From Natrinema salifodinae (lineage in GTDB: Archaea; Halobacteriota; Halobacteria; Halobacteriales; Natrialbaceae), in contig NZ_FOIS01000005.1 in the NCBI RefSeq assembly GCF_900110455.1, positions 1 through 64,000 on the forward strand: DNA of 64,000 bases, read 5' to 3'. This document shows positions 8,438 to 18,063 of this stretch, piece by piece. Position 1 is the first letter of the stretch. Every line of letters begins with the position of its first letter. The position numbers and the translations under genes are program-made. The notes under the pieces are model-generated. The model saw nothing but the letters and a program-made list of their open reading frames with translations. It was not told the DNA's origin and did no database searches.

Positions 8438-8525
8438 ATACGCCCTAAGGGTGTAAATGATGCGTGCTCATTCGCTGGTCACCGAGCCAGAACTTCACTC
8501 AAATACACACCCTAAGGGTATACAT
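8438..8525. repeat. Two copies of a palindrome-cored motif, possible operator
   Basis: Two 21-base copies of the consensus ayacRccctaagggtRta occur at 8438-8458 and 8505-8525, 67 bp apart. Each has CCCT/AGGG arms around a single A. The 369-base gap between rdfA and the SsnA-like gene contains nothing else I can identify. The repeats lie about 120-210 bp upstream of the rdfA start, so they could be binding sites for a dimeric regulator of that operon. Confidence 0.5.
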
Positions 8526-8684
8526 CAAACGGGATGCCGGCCGAGACGTGGCGGAAAACGACCCGCACCCTCTCTCGAGACGAACCGCCGACTCCGAACG
8601 TCGTACTGGGTAGCTTCCCGAACGAGTCCGGAACGGTCGCGTCCGGGGATTCATGTCGCGTACCCGCTCCGCGATGTAACGCCG

Positions 8685-9983
8685 CTAGATCCGCTCCCAG
8701 AGGTCGGCGCTTGCCGCCCCGACCGCATTCAACTCCGCATCGTCTACGGCGTGTACACCCTCACTGCGTTCGTAGACGATGTCTCCGTCGATGATCGTCC
8801 GGGAAACGTCGGCGCGACTCGCCGCGCTGACGACGTAGTACGGTGCGCTCTCCGGCCGAACCGGGTTCGGTCCGAGATCGAGCGTTACGAAGTCACCTCG
8901 CTTCCCCGCTTCGATGCTGCCGATGCGATCGTCCATCCCCATCACGGTCGCGCTGCCGATCGTCGCCCACTCCAGCGCGGTCGCCATGTCGAATCCGCTC
9001 GGATCGTTCTTCTTCAACTTGTGAATACCGACGGCGGTCCGCATCGTTTCGAACATGTCCGGGTCCCACCCGTCGTCCCCGATTCCGATCGGTATTCCCT
9101 CCTCTCGCATCTTCTCGACGTTTGCGATCCCGACCGCGTTGTTCGTATTCGAGTACGGATTGTGCGCCACGGCGACGTCGTTCTCACCGAGCACCTCGAT
9201 CTCCTCGTCGGTCGCGTGAACGCAGTGTGCGGCGATGACGTCCGCGTCGAAGAACCCCATCGATTCGAGCGCGTGAACGGGGCGCTCGCCGTACTCCCTG
9301 ATCGATTCGTGGACGTCCACCAACCCCTCTTCGAGGTGTATCTGGATCGGCCGGTCGTCGTCGGTTGCGCGAGCGACGCACTCTCGCACGACCTCGTCGG
9401 GGTTCGTAAATAGCGTGTGAAGGCAGTAGTGGCCGGTCACGCGGTCGTATTCGTTTTCCCGGTCGCGAACGAACCGCTGGTTTTCCTCGATTCCGTCGAA
9501 CGCCTCGTCCGGCGAGTTTCGCGCGGTCGTCTCGAACGCGATCAGACCGCGAATCGGCGTCTCGGCGACGCCCTCCGCCACGGCGTCTAGCGCTCCCGGG
9601 AGGGTGTTCGGTCCGGAGTAGTTGTCGCAGAACGCGGTAACTCCACCCTCGAGCATTTCCTTGCACGATCCGAGCGCCGAGAGGCGGGCGTCCTCCGTCG
9701 TGAACGCCTCGTCTACTTTCCACCAGATGTCGACCAGCGCTTCGTAGAAGCTTCGCGGCGACGCCGAGATCGGAGCGCCGCGGAGCGGGAGCGCGTACAT
9801 GTGCGTGTGGCAGTTGACTAGCCCGGGGATCACGACGTCGTCTCTGGCGTCCACGGCGTCCGGATCCGAGGCGTACCCGTCCGCGATCTCGACGATTTCG
9901 CCGTTCTCCACCGTGACCTGTACCTCCTCTCTGACCTCGCGCTCGTCGTTCATCGTGACGAGCGTCCCGGCATTGAGTATCAC
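8685..9983 (-). CDS. ssnA: SsnA-like amidohydrolase (aminohydrolase of the purine/selenium cluster)
   Basis: This 432-aa amidohydrolase of the cytosine/guanine-deaminase (ATZ/TRZ) group has its metal ligands visible: HTH near residue 60 (VNCHTHMY), the IHLEEG histidine, AAHCVH, and the aspartate in IGIGDDGWD. Family members deaminate or dechlorinate heterocycles, and SsnA proteins lie beside selenium-dependent molybdenum hydroxylases in enterobacteria and enterococci. The start is GTG at 9983. It is transcribed away from the allantoinase-like gene. The substrate is not predictable; an oxidised purine or ureido product is likely from context. Confidence 0.82.
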   Translation of the reverse strand: MILNAGTLVTMNDEREVREEVQVTVENGEIVEIADGYASDPDAVDARDDVVIPGLVNCHTHMYALPLRGAPISASPRSFYEALVDIWWKVDEAFTTEDARLSALGSCKEMLEGGVTAFCDNYSGPNTLPGALDAVAEGVAETPIRGLIAFETTARNSPDEAFDGIEENQRFVRDRENEYDRVTGHYCLHTLFTNPDEVVRECVARATDDDRPIQIHLEEGLVDVHESIREYGERPVHALESMGFFDADVIAAHCVHATDEEIEVLGENDVAVAHNPYSNTNNAVGIANVEKMREEGIPIGIGDDGWDPDMFETMRTAVGIHKLKKNDPSGFDMATALEWATIGSATVMGMDDRIGSIEAGKRGDFVTLDLGPNPVRPESAPYYVVSAASRADVSRTIIDGDIVYERSEGVHAVDDAELNAVGAASADLWERI

Positions 9984-9992
9984 ACAGTGTGA
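9980..9992. promoter_or_regulatory. Perfect palindrome at the SsnA-like start codon
   Basis: TCACAC-A-GTGTGA is a perfect 13-bp palindrome that overlaps the GTG start codon of the SsnA-like gene, close to the expected transcription start of a leaderless gene. It is a candidate repressor operator. Confidence 0.35.
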
Positions 9993-10086
9993 CTCACTGC
10001 CAATTCACAAAAACCTGTCTCCGATCGACGGCGGCCGGACCATCGTCTCTCGCTCTACCGGTCCGTTGCGGGGCGTACGCACCTGA

Positions 10087-10096
10087 ACTGTTATGG
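10087..10096 (+). promoter_or_regulatory. TATA-like box of the allantoinase-like gene
   Basis: actgttatgg is centred 29-30 bp before the ATG at 10121, supporting that start and a nearly leaderless transcript. Confidence 0.35.
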
Positions 10097-10120
10097 GAGT
10101 GCCGCGTGAGAATGTGACCC

Positions 10121-11485
10121 ATGACCGATTGTCTCGTCGAAAACGCACGCCTCGTTACGAACGCGGGTCTCAGGCCCGGTTCGATCGCGATCGAAAACGG
10201 AGCGATCGCGGAAATCGGCCCCGCGCTTTCGGTGTCGAGTGCCGATGCGGAGACGGTCGTGCAGGCCGACGGAATGGTCGCACTCCCCGGCGCGGTCGAC
10301 GTTCACACCCACATGCACGATCCGGAACTGTTTCCGGACGACATCGATTTCGCCACGCAGACCGAGAGCGCCGCGGCGGGCGGCGTAACGACGGTCGTCG
10401 AATTACCGACGCAGTCACCGGTCACGACTCCGGCCGACCTCGGTGCCAAACGGGACGTCTGCGAGGACCTCGCGCACGTTGATTTCGGCCTGGTCGCGGG
10501 GAACTTCGAGGACTTCGAGGAGAGCGAAGTCGACGTCGATGGCTTCATCGATGCCGGCGTTCCCGACTTCAAGACATTTACCGCGGACCCGTACCGCGCC
10601 GACGACGGGACGATCCTCGACCTCATGAGTGCGGTCGGAGACGCCGGCGGAACGGTTCGGGTCCACTGCGAGACGCAAGCGATCCTCGATCGCGCCCGAG
10701 ACGATCTCGAGGGGACGGATCCGGAGCTGTACCCCCGATCTAGGCCGCTCGAGGCGGAACTCGAGGCAATCGGTCGCGTCGGGTGGTTCGCGGAGCGCAC
10801 CGGCTGTCCGCTCCACGTCGTTCACGTTACGAGCGGGAGCGGCGCTGCGATCGGCGACCGGTTCAAGTCCCGCGCACGCGTGCCGGTCACGCTCGAAACC
10901 TGCCCGCAGTATCTCGCGTTTTCGCGCGAGGACGTGTCGTCGCTCGGCCCCTTCCTGAAGGTCAACCCGAGCCTGAAGTCCCCGACGGAGGTCGATCGGC
11001 TCTGGCAGGCGGTACGCGACGGGACCATCGATCTCGTGGCGACGGACCACTTCCCGACCCACCGAGCCGACCGCGAGCGAGGATGGGACGACATCTGGGA
11101 GCCGTACGCCGGGTTGCCCGGCGTCGAGACGATGCTCGAATTCCTCGTCAGCGAGGGCATTCACGAGGGGCGAATCTCGTGGCCGCGGTTGCTCGAACTC
11201 GTCTGCGCGCGACCGGCTCGGGAGGCCGGACTCTATCCCCGAAAGGGTTCGCTCGCGGTGGGGACGGACGCCGATATCGTCCTCGTTCGGGACCGAACGT
11301 ACGAGGTTTCGGCGGACGAGCTCGCGTACAACGGCGACTGGACGCCGTACGAGGGCCGGACCTGGAGCGCGCGCGTCGACACCGTCATCGCCGGCGGTGA
11401 GCTCGTCGCGCGCGATCACGACGTCGTGGCAGAATCAGGCGACGGGTCGTTCCTCCCGCGAGGGCCAGGCGCGGCGGCCGAGTGA
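10121..11485 (+). CDS. Allantoinase / hydantoinase / dihydroorotase family hydrolase
   Basis: This 454-aa cyclic amidohydrolase has its binuclear metal site visible: DVHTHMHDPE near residue 60, the carboxylated lysine in PDFKTFTAD near residue 150, VHCET, HVVHVTS and the aspartate in VATDHFPTH. The C-terminal YNGDWTPYEGRTW block is typical of allantoinases and dihydroorotases. In this island the best guess is opening of allantoin or another hydantoin-like purine product, comparable to HyuA or AllB. Pyrimidine dihydroorotase is less likely given the neighbours. Dihydropyrimidinase remains possible. Confidence 0.85.
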   Translation: MTDCLVENARLVTNAGLRPGSIAIENGAIAEIGPALSVSSADAETVVQADGMVALPGAVDVHTHMHDPELFPDDIDFATQTESAAAGGVTTVVELPTQSPVTTPADLGAKRDVCEDLAHVDFGLVAGNFEDFEESEVDVDGFIDAGVPDFKTFTADPYRADDGTILDLMSAVGDAGGTVRVHCETQAILDRARDDLEGTDPELYPRSRPLEAELEAIGRVGWFAERTGCPLHVVHVTSGSGAAIGDRFKSRARVPVTLETCPQYLAFSREDVSSLGPFLKVNPSLKSPTEVDRLWQAVRDGTIDLVATDHFPTHRADRERGWDDIWEPYAGLPGVETMLEFLVSEGIHEGRISWPRLLELVCARPAREAGLYPRKGSLAVGTDADIVLVRDRTYEVSADELAYNGDWTPYEGRTWSARVDTVIAGGELVARDHDVVAESGDGSFLPRGPGAAAE

Positions 11486-11527
11486 GGGGAGGTAAGCGGC
11501 GGGCCAGGCGTCCGGTTCGGAACCCGA

Positions 11528-13258
11528 TCAGTCGGTGGCGCCCGTCGTCGCGGTTCGAAGCGCGTCGGCGTCGCTCAGGTGAGAGAGCAGCGTTTCGTGT
11601 AGCGGTCCGTTCGATCCGATCAGTTCGTTTCTCGCGTCGAGCTCGGCGGTCGGGTCGTAGGGCTGTCCGTCGGCGTTCGTCACGGTCGCGCCGGCCGCGC
11701 GGGCGATGACGAGGCCGCCGGCCACGTCCCAGGGGTACGTGTCGTACTCCCAGACGGCGTCGACCGTTCCGGCCGCCAGGTAACAGAGATTGAGCGCGGC
11801 CGAGCCGAGTCGACGGACCCCTCGCGCTTCGTGATAGGTGTGCGAGAGGAACGTGCCGTCGGGATCGTACCCCGAGAGCAGCATGCACTCGTCGAGTGCG
11901 GTCCGATCGGTCGTCGAGAGCGGGTTGCCGTTGAGGGTCGCGCCGTCGCCCGCGATCGCGCTGAACAGCTCGTCGGTTTCGGGCGCGTAAACGACGCCCA
12001 CGACGGGGTCGTCGTTTTCGAGTAACGCGATCGAGATCGAGTAGTTGGGGTTGCCGTGAGCGAAGTTCCCGGTGCCGTCCAGCGGATCGATCAACCAGGT
12101 GTGCTCGCACTCGCCGTCACTCGGCCGTTGGACGGACTCTTCGGAGCGGATTCCGTGGTCGGGAAACTCGCTTTCGATGACCGTCGTGATGATGTTCTCG
12201 GCTTTGTAGTCGGCTTCGGTAACGATATCGGACTTGTCAGTCTTGTACTCTATCGATTCCGTCTGCCCGTGTAGTTCGCGAAGCGGTTGCCCGGCCGCGC
12301 GGGCGGCCTCTTTCGCGACGTGTCGCGCGCTGGAACGCACGTCTTCGTGCGGAGGCTCGCGTGTTTGGGTTCGGGTTCGGACCCGCTTCGAGCCGACGTC
12401 CGCGTTGCCGTCGCGAACGCCCCAGCCCAACTTCTCGGAGACGGACGTGAAGAAGTCGTCGTCGTAACTCGTGGTAACGACGAACGCGGGCGTTTCGGCA
12501 CCTTCGATCGTAACCGTCGCGTCTTCTTCGAGGGTCGCCTGTGCGCGCCCGCCGTCGACGAGCAGGTTCGCCGGTCCCGCGGAAACGACTCTGATCGTCG
12601 TTTCGGCGTCGACGACGAGCGGTCGGACGCCGAGCCGGTGCGTGTGCAGCGGTACGATCTGGAGCGATTCGTTGTTCCGCGGGTAGTGGATCGGCCCGCC
12701 GGCCGACAGGGAGATGCCGGTCGATCCGGTCGGCGTCGAAACGGCGAGTCCGCTCCCCTCGTATTGGCCGATGAACTCCTCGTCGGCGAACACCTCGAGC
12801 CTCGTTATCTTGCGGTCGACCGGGTTTTCCGGCGGGACGTGTTCGATCATCACGTCGTTGATCCCGGTGCAATCGACGTCGGCGGCGTCGACGTGTAACT
12901 GCTGTCGCTGATCGATCCGGGCCGTTCCGCGGACTGCCTCCTCGAGCGCATCGGTGAGGTCCCCCGGCGAGACACTCGCGAGAAACGCGAGCGTGCCGGC
13001 GTTCACGCCGAGAATGGGGATTTGCTTGGGGCTGAACTGGCGCACTCCTTCGAGGTACGTTCCATCGCCGCCGAGCGTGACGCCGAGGTACTCCGTTCCG
13101 GGATCGTAGACCGGATCGATGTCCTCGCCGACGCCGACGGCGTGGACGGGAACGTCGTGCGACCGCCCCCACTGTTCGACAGTTCGCAGTTCCTCGTCGC
13201 TGTCCGGACTGACGAGGACGAGTATCTCTTCCGTCGTGGCTAACCGTCTTCCGATCAT
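11528..13258 (-). CDS. Fused NAD kinase - inositol monophosphatase/NADP phosphatase family protein
   Basis: This 576-aa two-domain protein starts with an NAD kinase domain (about 1-285) that has the LGGDGT loop at 62-67, GVNAGTLAFL, and VSTPTGSTGISL. The C-terminal half (about 300-576) is an inositol-monophosphatase-type phosphatase with EES, DPLDGTGNFAHG and WDVAGG metal motifs. Archaeal IMPase-family enzymes can act as NADP phosphatases, and a reverse-order fusion is known in Methanocaldococcus (MJ0917). The protein could set the NAD/NADP balance. It stands alone on the minus strand; the 409-bp upstream gap contains only a possible TATA-like box at about 13360-13369. Confidence 0.88.
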   Translation of the reverse strand: MIGRRLATTEEILVLVSPDSDEELRTVEQWGRSHDVPVHAVGVGEDIDPVYDPGTEYLGVTLGGDGTYLEGVRQFSPKQIPILGVNAGTLAFLASVSPGDLTDALEEAVRGTARIDQRQQLHVDAADVDCTGINDVMIEHVPPENPVDRKITRLEVFADEEFIGQYEGSGLAVSTPTGSTGISLSAGGPIHYPRNNESLQIVPLHTHRLGVRPLVVDAETTIRVVSAGPANLLVDGGRAQATLEEDATVTIEGAETPAFVVTTSYDDDFFTSVSEKLGWGVRDGNADVGSKRVRTRTQTREPPHEDVRSSARHVAKEAARAAGQPLRELHGQTESIEYKTDKSDIVTEADYKAENIITTVIESEFPDHGIRSEESVQRPSDGECEHTWLIDPLDGTGNFAHGNPNYSISIALLENDDPVVGVVYAPETDELFSAIAGDGATLNGNPLSTTDRTALDECMLLSGYDPDGTFLSHTYHEARGVRRLGSAALNLCYLAAGTVDAVWEYDTYPWDVAGGLVIARAAGATVTNADGQPYDPTAELDARNELIGSNGPLHETLLSHLSDADALRTATTGATD

Positions 13259-13633
13259 AGCTGGATCCGATGCTAACCGTTGTTCCGGTCCGCCTGGCTA
13301 TCGGCGTCGGCGGACGCGCTTGCGTATAGTTAGCACCTGACCAACCCGATGCCGTCTTCTCTTATAAAAATTGGGCGGTGTGGGACTCGTTGCGGCCGAT
13401 GTGGCGTCTCCCGTGTCGTCTTCCACGAAATGTGCCCCGTTTCCAAACGCGACGACCGTTCGGTAGGACCAGATCCGCGATCGGGCTCGGAGTGCGTCTG
13501 CGCGGGAACGGAGCGGTACGCGTCGCTGCGTCCGCGTCCCGGCCGAGAACGATTCGGCAATGCATCGTCCGTTCGATGCACGCAGCGTATACGCGAGCAC
13601 AAGTCAGGGTGTGAGGGATGTTTTCACGGGGCG

Positions 13634-13643
13634 AGTATTTATG
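13634..13643 (+). promoter_or_regulatory. TATA-like box of the threonine-synthase-like gene
   Basis: agtatttatg is centred 30 bp before the ATG at 13668 (a second in-frame ATG is at 13674). Confidence 0.4.
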
Positions 13644-13667
13644 TGAGATCCCGACTTTGTACGCTCT

Positions 13668-14927
13668 ATGGCGATGGAGCACGTTACCACGCTCGAGTGT
13701 ACCATTTGCGAGAGAGAGTACGATCCGGACCAAATCATCTACACGTGTCCGGAACACGAGGGGGTCAAAGGGATCCTCGAGGTGACGTACGATTACGACG
13801 TCATCCACGACAACTTCGACGCCGACCTCGACGGCCGCATTTCCAGCCAGTGGAAGTACGAAGCGTTCCTCCCGGTCGACGACGACGCCGACGTCGTGAC
13901 GCTCAACGAGGGCGGGACTGATCTCTTCGACGCGCCGAACCTCAGCGAGGAACTGGGCGTCGAGACGCTCGTCAAAGACGACGGCCGGAATCCGACCGGG
14001 TGCTTCAAAGACCGCGCGAGTTCCATCGCGGTAACGAAGGCGAAACACGCCGGACGAGACATCATCACGTGCGCCTCGACCGGAAACGCGGCGGCCTCGT
14101 TATCGGGCTACGCCGCCCGAGGCGGCCTCGACTGTCGAATTTTCGTCCCCGGCGACGCCCCCTCGGGAAAGCTCGCACAGCCGTTGGTCTACGGCGCCGA
14201 CGTGCTCGCCGTCAACGGCTCGTACGACGAAGCGTACGATCTGAGCGTCGAGGTCACCGACGAGTACGGCTGGTACAACCGCAACGCGGCGATCAATCCG
14301 TTCCAGGTCGAAGGGAAACGTACAGTCGGCCACGAACTCGCCGAACAGTCGTCGGTTCGCGGGGAGGTCCCCGACTGGGTCGTATTCTCGATGGGGGACG
14401 GTTGTACGATCGCCGGCGCCTGGAAAGGATTCCGCGAGTTTTACGACCTGGATTACGTCGAGGACACGCCGAAAATGCTCGGCGTCCAGGCGGAAGGCGC
14501 GTCCGCGATCCACGACGCGTTCCATAACCACGACGACGTCGACGAGATCGCCACCACGCTGGCCGACAGTATCGCAGTCGGCCGACCGCGGAACACGATC
14601 AAAGCCTGTCGGGCGCTCGAGGAGAGCGGCGGCACGTCGCTGCTCGTCACCGACGAGGAGATTCTCGAGGCCGAGAAACTGTTGGGAAGCACCGAGGGAA
14701 TTTACACCGAACCGGCCGGCGCAACGCCGCTCGCCGGGGTCAAGCGCGCCCTCGAGGAGGGTGTCATCGACGCCGACGAGACGGTGGTCGTCAACTCGAC
14801 CGGGTTCGGACTGAAAGACACCGAGAGCGCGAAACGCGCCACCGGTGACGTCGTGCGGATCGATCCCGAGATCGCGGAAGTGGAGCAGCGGTACGACGCG
14901 GCGGAGCCCGCTGCGGCCGACGACTGA
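13668..14927 (+). CDS. PLP-dependent enzyme of the threonine synthase family
   Basis: This 419-aa fold-type-II PLP enzyme has an N-terminal zinc-ribbon-like segment with Cys11, Cys14, Cys27 and His30 (CTIC … CPEH). The PLP lysine is Lys114 in NPTGCFKDRAS, and STGNAAASLSGYAARGG and VFSMGDGCTIAGAWKGF follow as cofactor-binding loops. The best general match is threonine synthase. Its place in a purine island next to amidohydrolases recalls E. coli ygeX, a fold-type-II ammonia-lyase in an equivalent cluster. An ammonia-lyase on a diamino- or ureido-amino acid is therefore an alternative. The exact substrate is open. Confidence 0.78.
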   Translation: MAMEHVTTLECTICEREYDPDQIIYTCPEHEGVKGILEVTYDYDVIHDNFDADLDGRISSQWKYEAFLPVDDDADVVTLNEGGTDLFDAPNLSEELGVETLVKDDGRNPTGCFKDRASSIAVTKAKHAGRDIITCASTGNAAASLSGYAARGGLDCRIFVPGDAPSGKLAQPLVYGADVLAVNGSYDEAYDLSVEVTDEYGWYNRNAAINPFQVEGKRTVGHELAEQSSVRGEVPDWVVFSMGDGCTIAGAWKGFREFYDLDYVEDTPKMLGVQAEGASAIHDAFHNHDDVDEIATTLADSIAVGRPRNTIKACRALEESGGTSLLVTDEEILEAEKLLGSTEGIYTEPAGATPLAGVKRALEEGVIDADETVVVNSTGFGLKDTESAKRATGDVVRIDPEIAEVEQRYDAAEPAAADD

Positions 14928-15104
14928 GCGCCGCGAGGAAAGCGTCAGTGCGCTCCTTCGCCGTTTTCCGGCCGACGGAGTCGTCTCGGCAGCCATTCTT
15001 TCCGCGATCAGCGGCCGAATCGCGATTCGACCGCGGGACCGGTTCGAAGCGGAGGCCGAACCGAAAACAAGGAGCGAGTACCCGAACTGCGCGTCAGGCA
15101 GCGC

Positions 15105-16142
15105 TCAGCGGTATCCGTCGGCAAACTCGTCGATCATGAGCTTCGGATCGTCACCGAGCGGATACAGGATCGGACAGAGACAGCCGTTCTCGGCGTACTC
15201 TCGGACTTTCTCGCGACACTGCTCCGGTCGGCCGCTCGCGGTCAGTTTGTGGACGACTTCGTCCGGGATTAGCTCCATTCCCTCCTGAATATCATCCTTG
15301 TCCGCCGGCCAGCCGCCGATCGCCTCGCCGACCTCGTCGATGAGGTCCTGACTCACGCCGCTCGCCTTCATGATGTGCGGTTGCTGTCCGAGGTACTGGG
15401 TGATCAGCTCTCGCGCGTTGTCCAGCGCCTTCTCCTCGTCGTGGTCCATCGAACAGACGACGAGTTGCGGTCGATCGATGTCCTCGAGGGACCGGTCCGA
15501 CCGATCCAGTCCGGTCTGGAGCGCATCGAGCGCCTTCTGGTTGTACTCGGGGCTGACGAGATAGTTCAGGAGAGCGCCGTCGGCGAAGTGCCCGGTCAGT
15601 TCTAGCATCTTGAAGCCGGTGGCCCCGACGAAGACGGGGACGGTCCGCGGTCCGGAGTCGCCGTGGACGACGTCGAGTTCGATGTCACGGACGTTGACGT
15701 GTTCGCCGTCGTAGGTCACGTTTTCCATGTCGAGAAGCTGCTTCGTGACCTCGACGCACTCGCGCATCGCCCGAAGGGAGTTCGATCGATCGACCCCGAC
15801 CTTTTCGGCCAGCGGATCCCACCAGGCGCCGATTCCGCACATGATCCGATCCGGACCCGCCAGCTCCTCGAGCGTGCTCATCGTCTGCGCGATGAGGGCG
15901 GTATTTCTCGTCCAGTTGTTGATGACGCCGGACCCGATCTTGATGTCGTCGGTGACGGCGGCGTACGCGGCCATCGGGGTGATGGCGTCGCGCGCGAGCC
16001 GAGATTCGGCCTGCCAGACCTCGTCGAACCCTCGCTCTTCGGCGTACTGGACCAGCTCCATGTTCTCCCGAATCGAGTGTTTATCCTGAAGGTACAGGCC
16101 GACTCTGTCGCTCCCATCGCTTGCCACGTGACTGTAGCTCAT
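15105..16142 (-). CDS. LLM-class flavin-dependent oxidoreductase (luciferase-like)
   Basis: This 345-aa TIM-barrel oxidoreductase belongs to the luciferase-like family that includes F420-dependent methylene-tetrahydromethanopterin reductase. Visible marks are [20 protein letters not shown] near residue 35, [34 protein letters not shown] and [16 protein letters not shown] chose the ATG giving [10 protein letters not shown] because a TATA-like box lies about 30 bp upstream (16171-16180); two more in-frame ATGs lie 7 and 20 codons earlier. Haloarchaea use F420, so an F420 or FMN cofactor is likely. The substrate is unknown. It lies between the PLP enzyme and the D-aminoacylase-like gene. Confidence 0.82.
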   Translation of the reverse strand: MSYSHVASDGSDRVGLYLQDKHSIRENMELVQYAEERGFDEVWQAESRLARDAITPMAAYAAVTDDIKIGSGVINNWTRNTALIAQTMSTLEELAGPDRIMCGIGAWWDPLAEKVGVDRSNSLRAMRECVEVTKQLLDMENVTYDGEHVNVRDIELDVVHGDSGPRTVPVFVGATGFKMLELTGHFADGALLNYLVSPEYNQKALDALQTGLDRSDRSLEDIDRPQLVVCSMDHDEEKALDNARELITQYLGQQPHIMKASGVSQDLIDEVGEAIGGWPADKDDIQEGMELIPDEVVHKLTASGRPEQCREKVREYAENGCLCPILYPLGDDPKLMIDEFADGYR

Positions 16143-16170
16143 GGAATCGACCACAAATAGCATTTCAAGT

Positions 16171-16180
16171 GATAAATAAT
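16171..16180 (-). promoter_or_regulatory. TATA-like box deciding the LLM oxidoreductase start
   Basis: On the minus strand this reads attatttatc. Transcription should begin near 16148, just before the ATG at 16142 and downstream of the two earlier in-frame ATGs. Confidence 0.45.
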
Positions 16181-16332
16181 TGTGGGGAATGGTGGCATAC
16201 AACTCACTTCGGCGTTCGAACGCTCTCTCTGGAGTCTCTCGGGCAGCTATCGAACGCCGGTGCGTGGAGACTGATCGACGCCGATCTCCGAATGTAAATG
16301 TGCCACACGCCTGTCGGCCGTGATCCTGAACT

Positions 16333-17970
16333 TCAGAACGCGCGGCGGGAACGAGGGGGTCGCGCCGGGCCGTCCCACTCGTCGACCGAGCGGAGCACGG
16401 CGCCGTTTCGAACGCCCGTCGGTTCGCCGCTCTCGACGGCGATCCGGCCGCCGACCAGCACGTACTCGAAGTCCTCCGTCAACCGGTACGGTGATTCGTA
16501 CGTCGGTCGCTCGACGATGTCGTCCAGGTCGAACGCCACTAAATCCGCGACGTAGCCCTCTTTGACGTAACCGCGATCGGGAAGACCCAGGAGATCTGCA
16601 GGGCGCCCCGCCGCTTTGTACGCCGCGAGTTCGGGCGACAGCACCTCTCGTTCCCGGACGTACCGTTCCAGAATCCGCGGGAACGTGCCGATCGCACGCG
16701 GATGCGGTTTTCCGCCGAAAATACCGTCGCTGCAGAACGTCCCCCGCGGATCGGCGAGGAACCGCTCGATGTCGTCCTCGGACATGATGAAGTCGGCCAT
16801 CGTCACGTCGAGTTGCTCTTCGACGAGGAGGTCACACATCGCGTCCACGGGCTCGCGGTCGCGGTCGGCCGCGATCTCCGCGATCGTCTCGCCCTGGTGC
16901 GTCCCGCTCGCCGTTCGCGTAACCAAGATGTTCTCCCACGTGCCGGCCGCCCGGGCGAGATTTTCCCAGTCGCCTGGTTCGTCGATGTCCGCGGCGATGC
17001 GGGTCCGCGTCGCATCGTCGGCGAGCCGATCGAGTATCGCTTCCGTCTCGCCTCGGCGCGCCCACGGCGGTAACAGCGCCGTGAGCATCGTCGATCCCGC
17101 CGTGTAGGGATACTGATCGAAGGAGACACGCTGGCCGCGCGCCTCGGCGTCGTCGAACAGGGAGCGGACCGCTTCGGAGTCGCCCCAGTTTTGCTCTCCC
17201 CCGACTTTGAGGTGCGAGACGTGAGCGTCGCACCCGCCGCGGTAACAGATATCGAGGAACCGCTCGACGGATTCGACGACGTAATCGGTTTCGTTCCAGA
17301 CGTGCGAAATCATAAACGAGTCATACTCGCCGAGCGTCTCCGCGAGCGCTTCGAATTCGGTATCGCGACCGTAGGAGCTCGGGGGGTAGATCATTCCCTT
17401 CGACAGTCCGAACGCGCCCGCTTCCACAGCCGCCGCGAGTTCGTCCCGGAGCGTCTCGAGTTCGTCGCCGTCGAGCGGGCGATCGTCGAACCCGGCCAGC
17501 AGCGACCGCAGGTTGCCGTGCGGGGCGTAGAAGGCGCAGTTGACGGCCGGGTCGGCGTCCGCTAACTCGTCGAGGTACCCCTCGACGGTCGTCCACGGCC
17601 AGGGCTCGTCGATCGTCCCGTCGAGCGACTGAATCCGGCTCGCCCACTCCCCCGTGAGGGCCGCCGGAACCGGCGCGACGCTGACCCCGTCTTGTCCGAG
17701 CACCTCCGTCGTTACGCCCTGCGTCACCTTTTCGGCCGCGTCGGGCTTGTCGAAGAGGCGGAGCTCGGAGTGAGCGTGCATGTCTATGAACCCGGGAGCC
17801 AGGTACGCCCCGTCGAGGTCGACTTCGCGGTCGGCGCCGGCGGGCTCCGGAGCGATGCGACGGATTCGTCCGTCGGCGACGAGGACGTGGGCGGTGAACG
17901 CATCGCCGCCGCTCCCGTCGAGGACCCGGGCGTTGCGGAACTCTAGCGATCCCGTGCTAACAGACGGCAT
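16333..17970 (-). CDS. N-acyl-D-amino-acid deacylase family amidohydrolase
   Basis: This 545-aa amidohydrolase matches D-aminoacylases. It has [14 protein letters not shown] (the HxH metal ligands near residue 65), [33 protein letters not shown], and a C-terminal block with [20 protein letters not shown]. The usual metal-binding cysteine motif GxCG is GQDG here (residues 92-95), so this position is Asp. That substitution marks a subgroup whose substrates are not settled. In this island it may remove an acyl or carbamoyl group from an amino acid formed in purine breakdown. It is divergent from the M20 gene. Confidence 0.82.
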   Translation of the reverse strand: MPSVSTGSLEFRNARVLDGSGGDAFTAHVLVADGRIRRIAPEPAGADREVDLDGAYLAPGFIDMHAHSELRLFDKPDAAEKVTQGVTTEVLGQDGVSVAPVPAALTGEWASRIQSLDGTIDEPWPWTTVEGYLDELADADPAVNCAFYAPHGNLRSLLAGFDDRPLDGDELETLRDELAAAVEAGAFGLSKGMIYPPSSYGRDTEFEALAETLGEYDSFMISHVWNETDYVVESVERFLDICYRGGCDAHVSHLKVGGEQNWGDSEAVRSLFDDAEARGQRVSFDQYPYTAGSTMLTALLPPWARRGETEAILDRLADDATRTRIAADIDEPGDWENLARAAGTWENILVTRTASGTHQGETIAEIAADRDREPVDAMCDLLVEEQLDVTMADFIMSEDDIERFLADPRGTFCSDGIFGGKPHPRAIGTFPRILERYVREREVLSPELAAYKAAGRPADLLGLPDRGYVKEGYVADLVAFDLDDIVERPTYESPYRLTEDFEYVLVGGRIAVESGEPTGVRNGAVLRSVDEWDGPARPPRSRRAF

Positions 17971-18063
17971 ACCGATCGTATCGTGTAATGGAGATTTGAT
18001 TCTTTTGGTCGTCTCACTCCCGCATATCCCGCGATCGATCAGTCGTCCCGACTGACGCCGGAA

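Noticed and set aside
8457-9413. A 318-codon plus-strand frame opposite the SsnA-like gene
   Set aside because: It is antisense to a clear amidohydrolase and has no recognisable motif.
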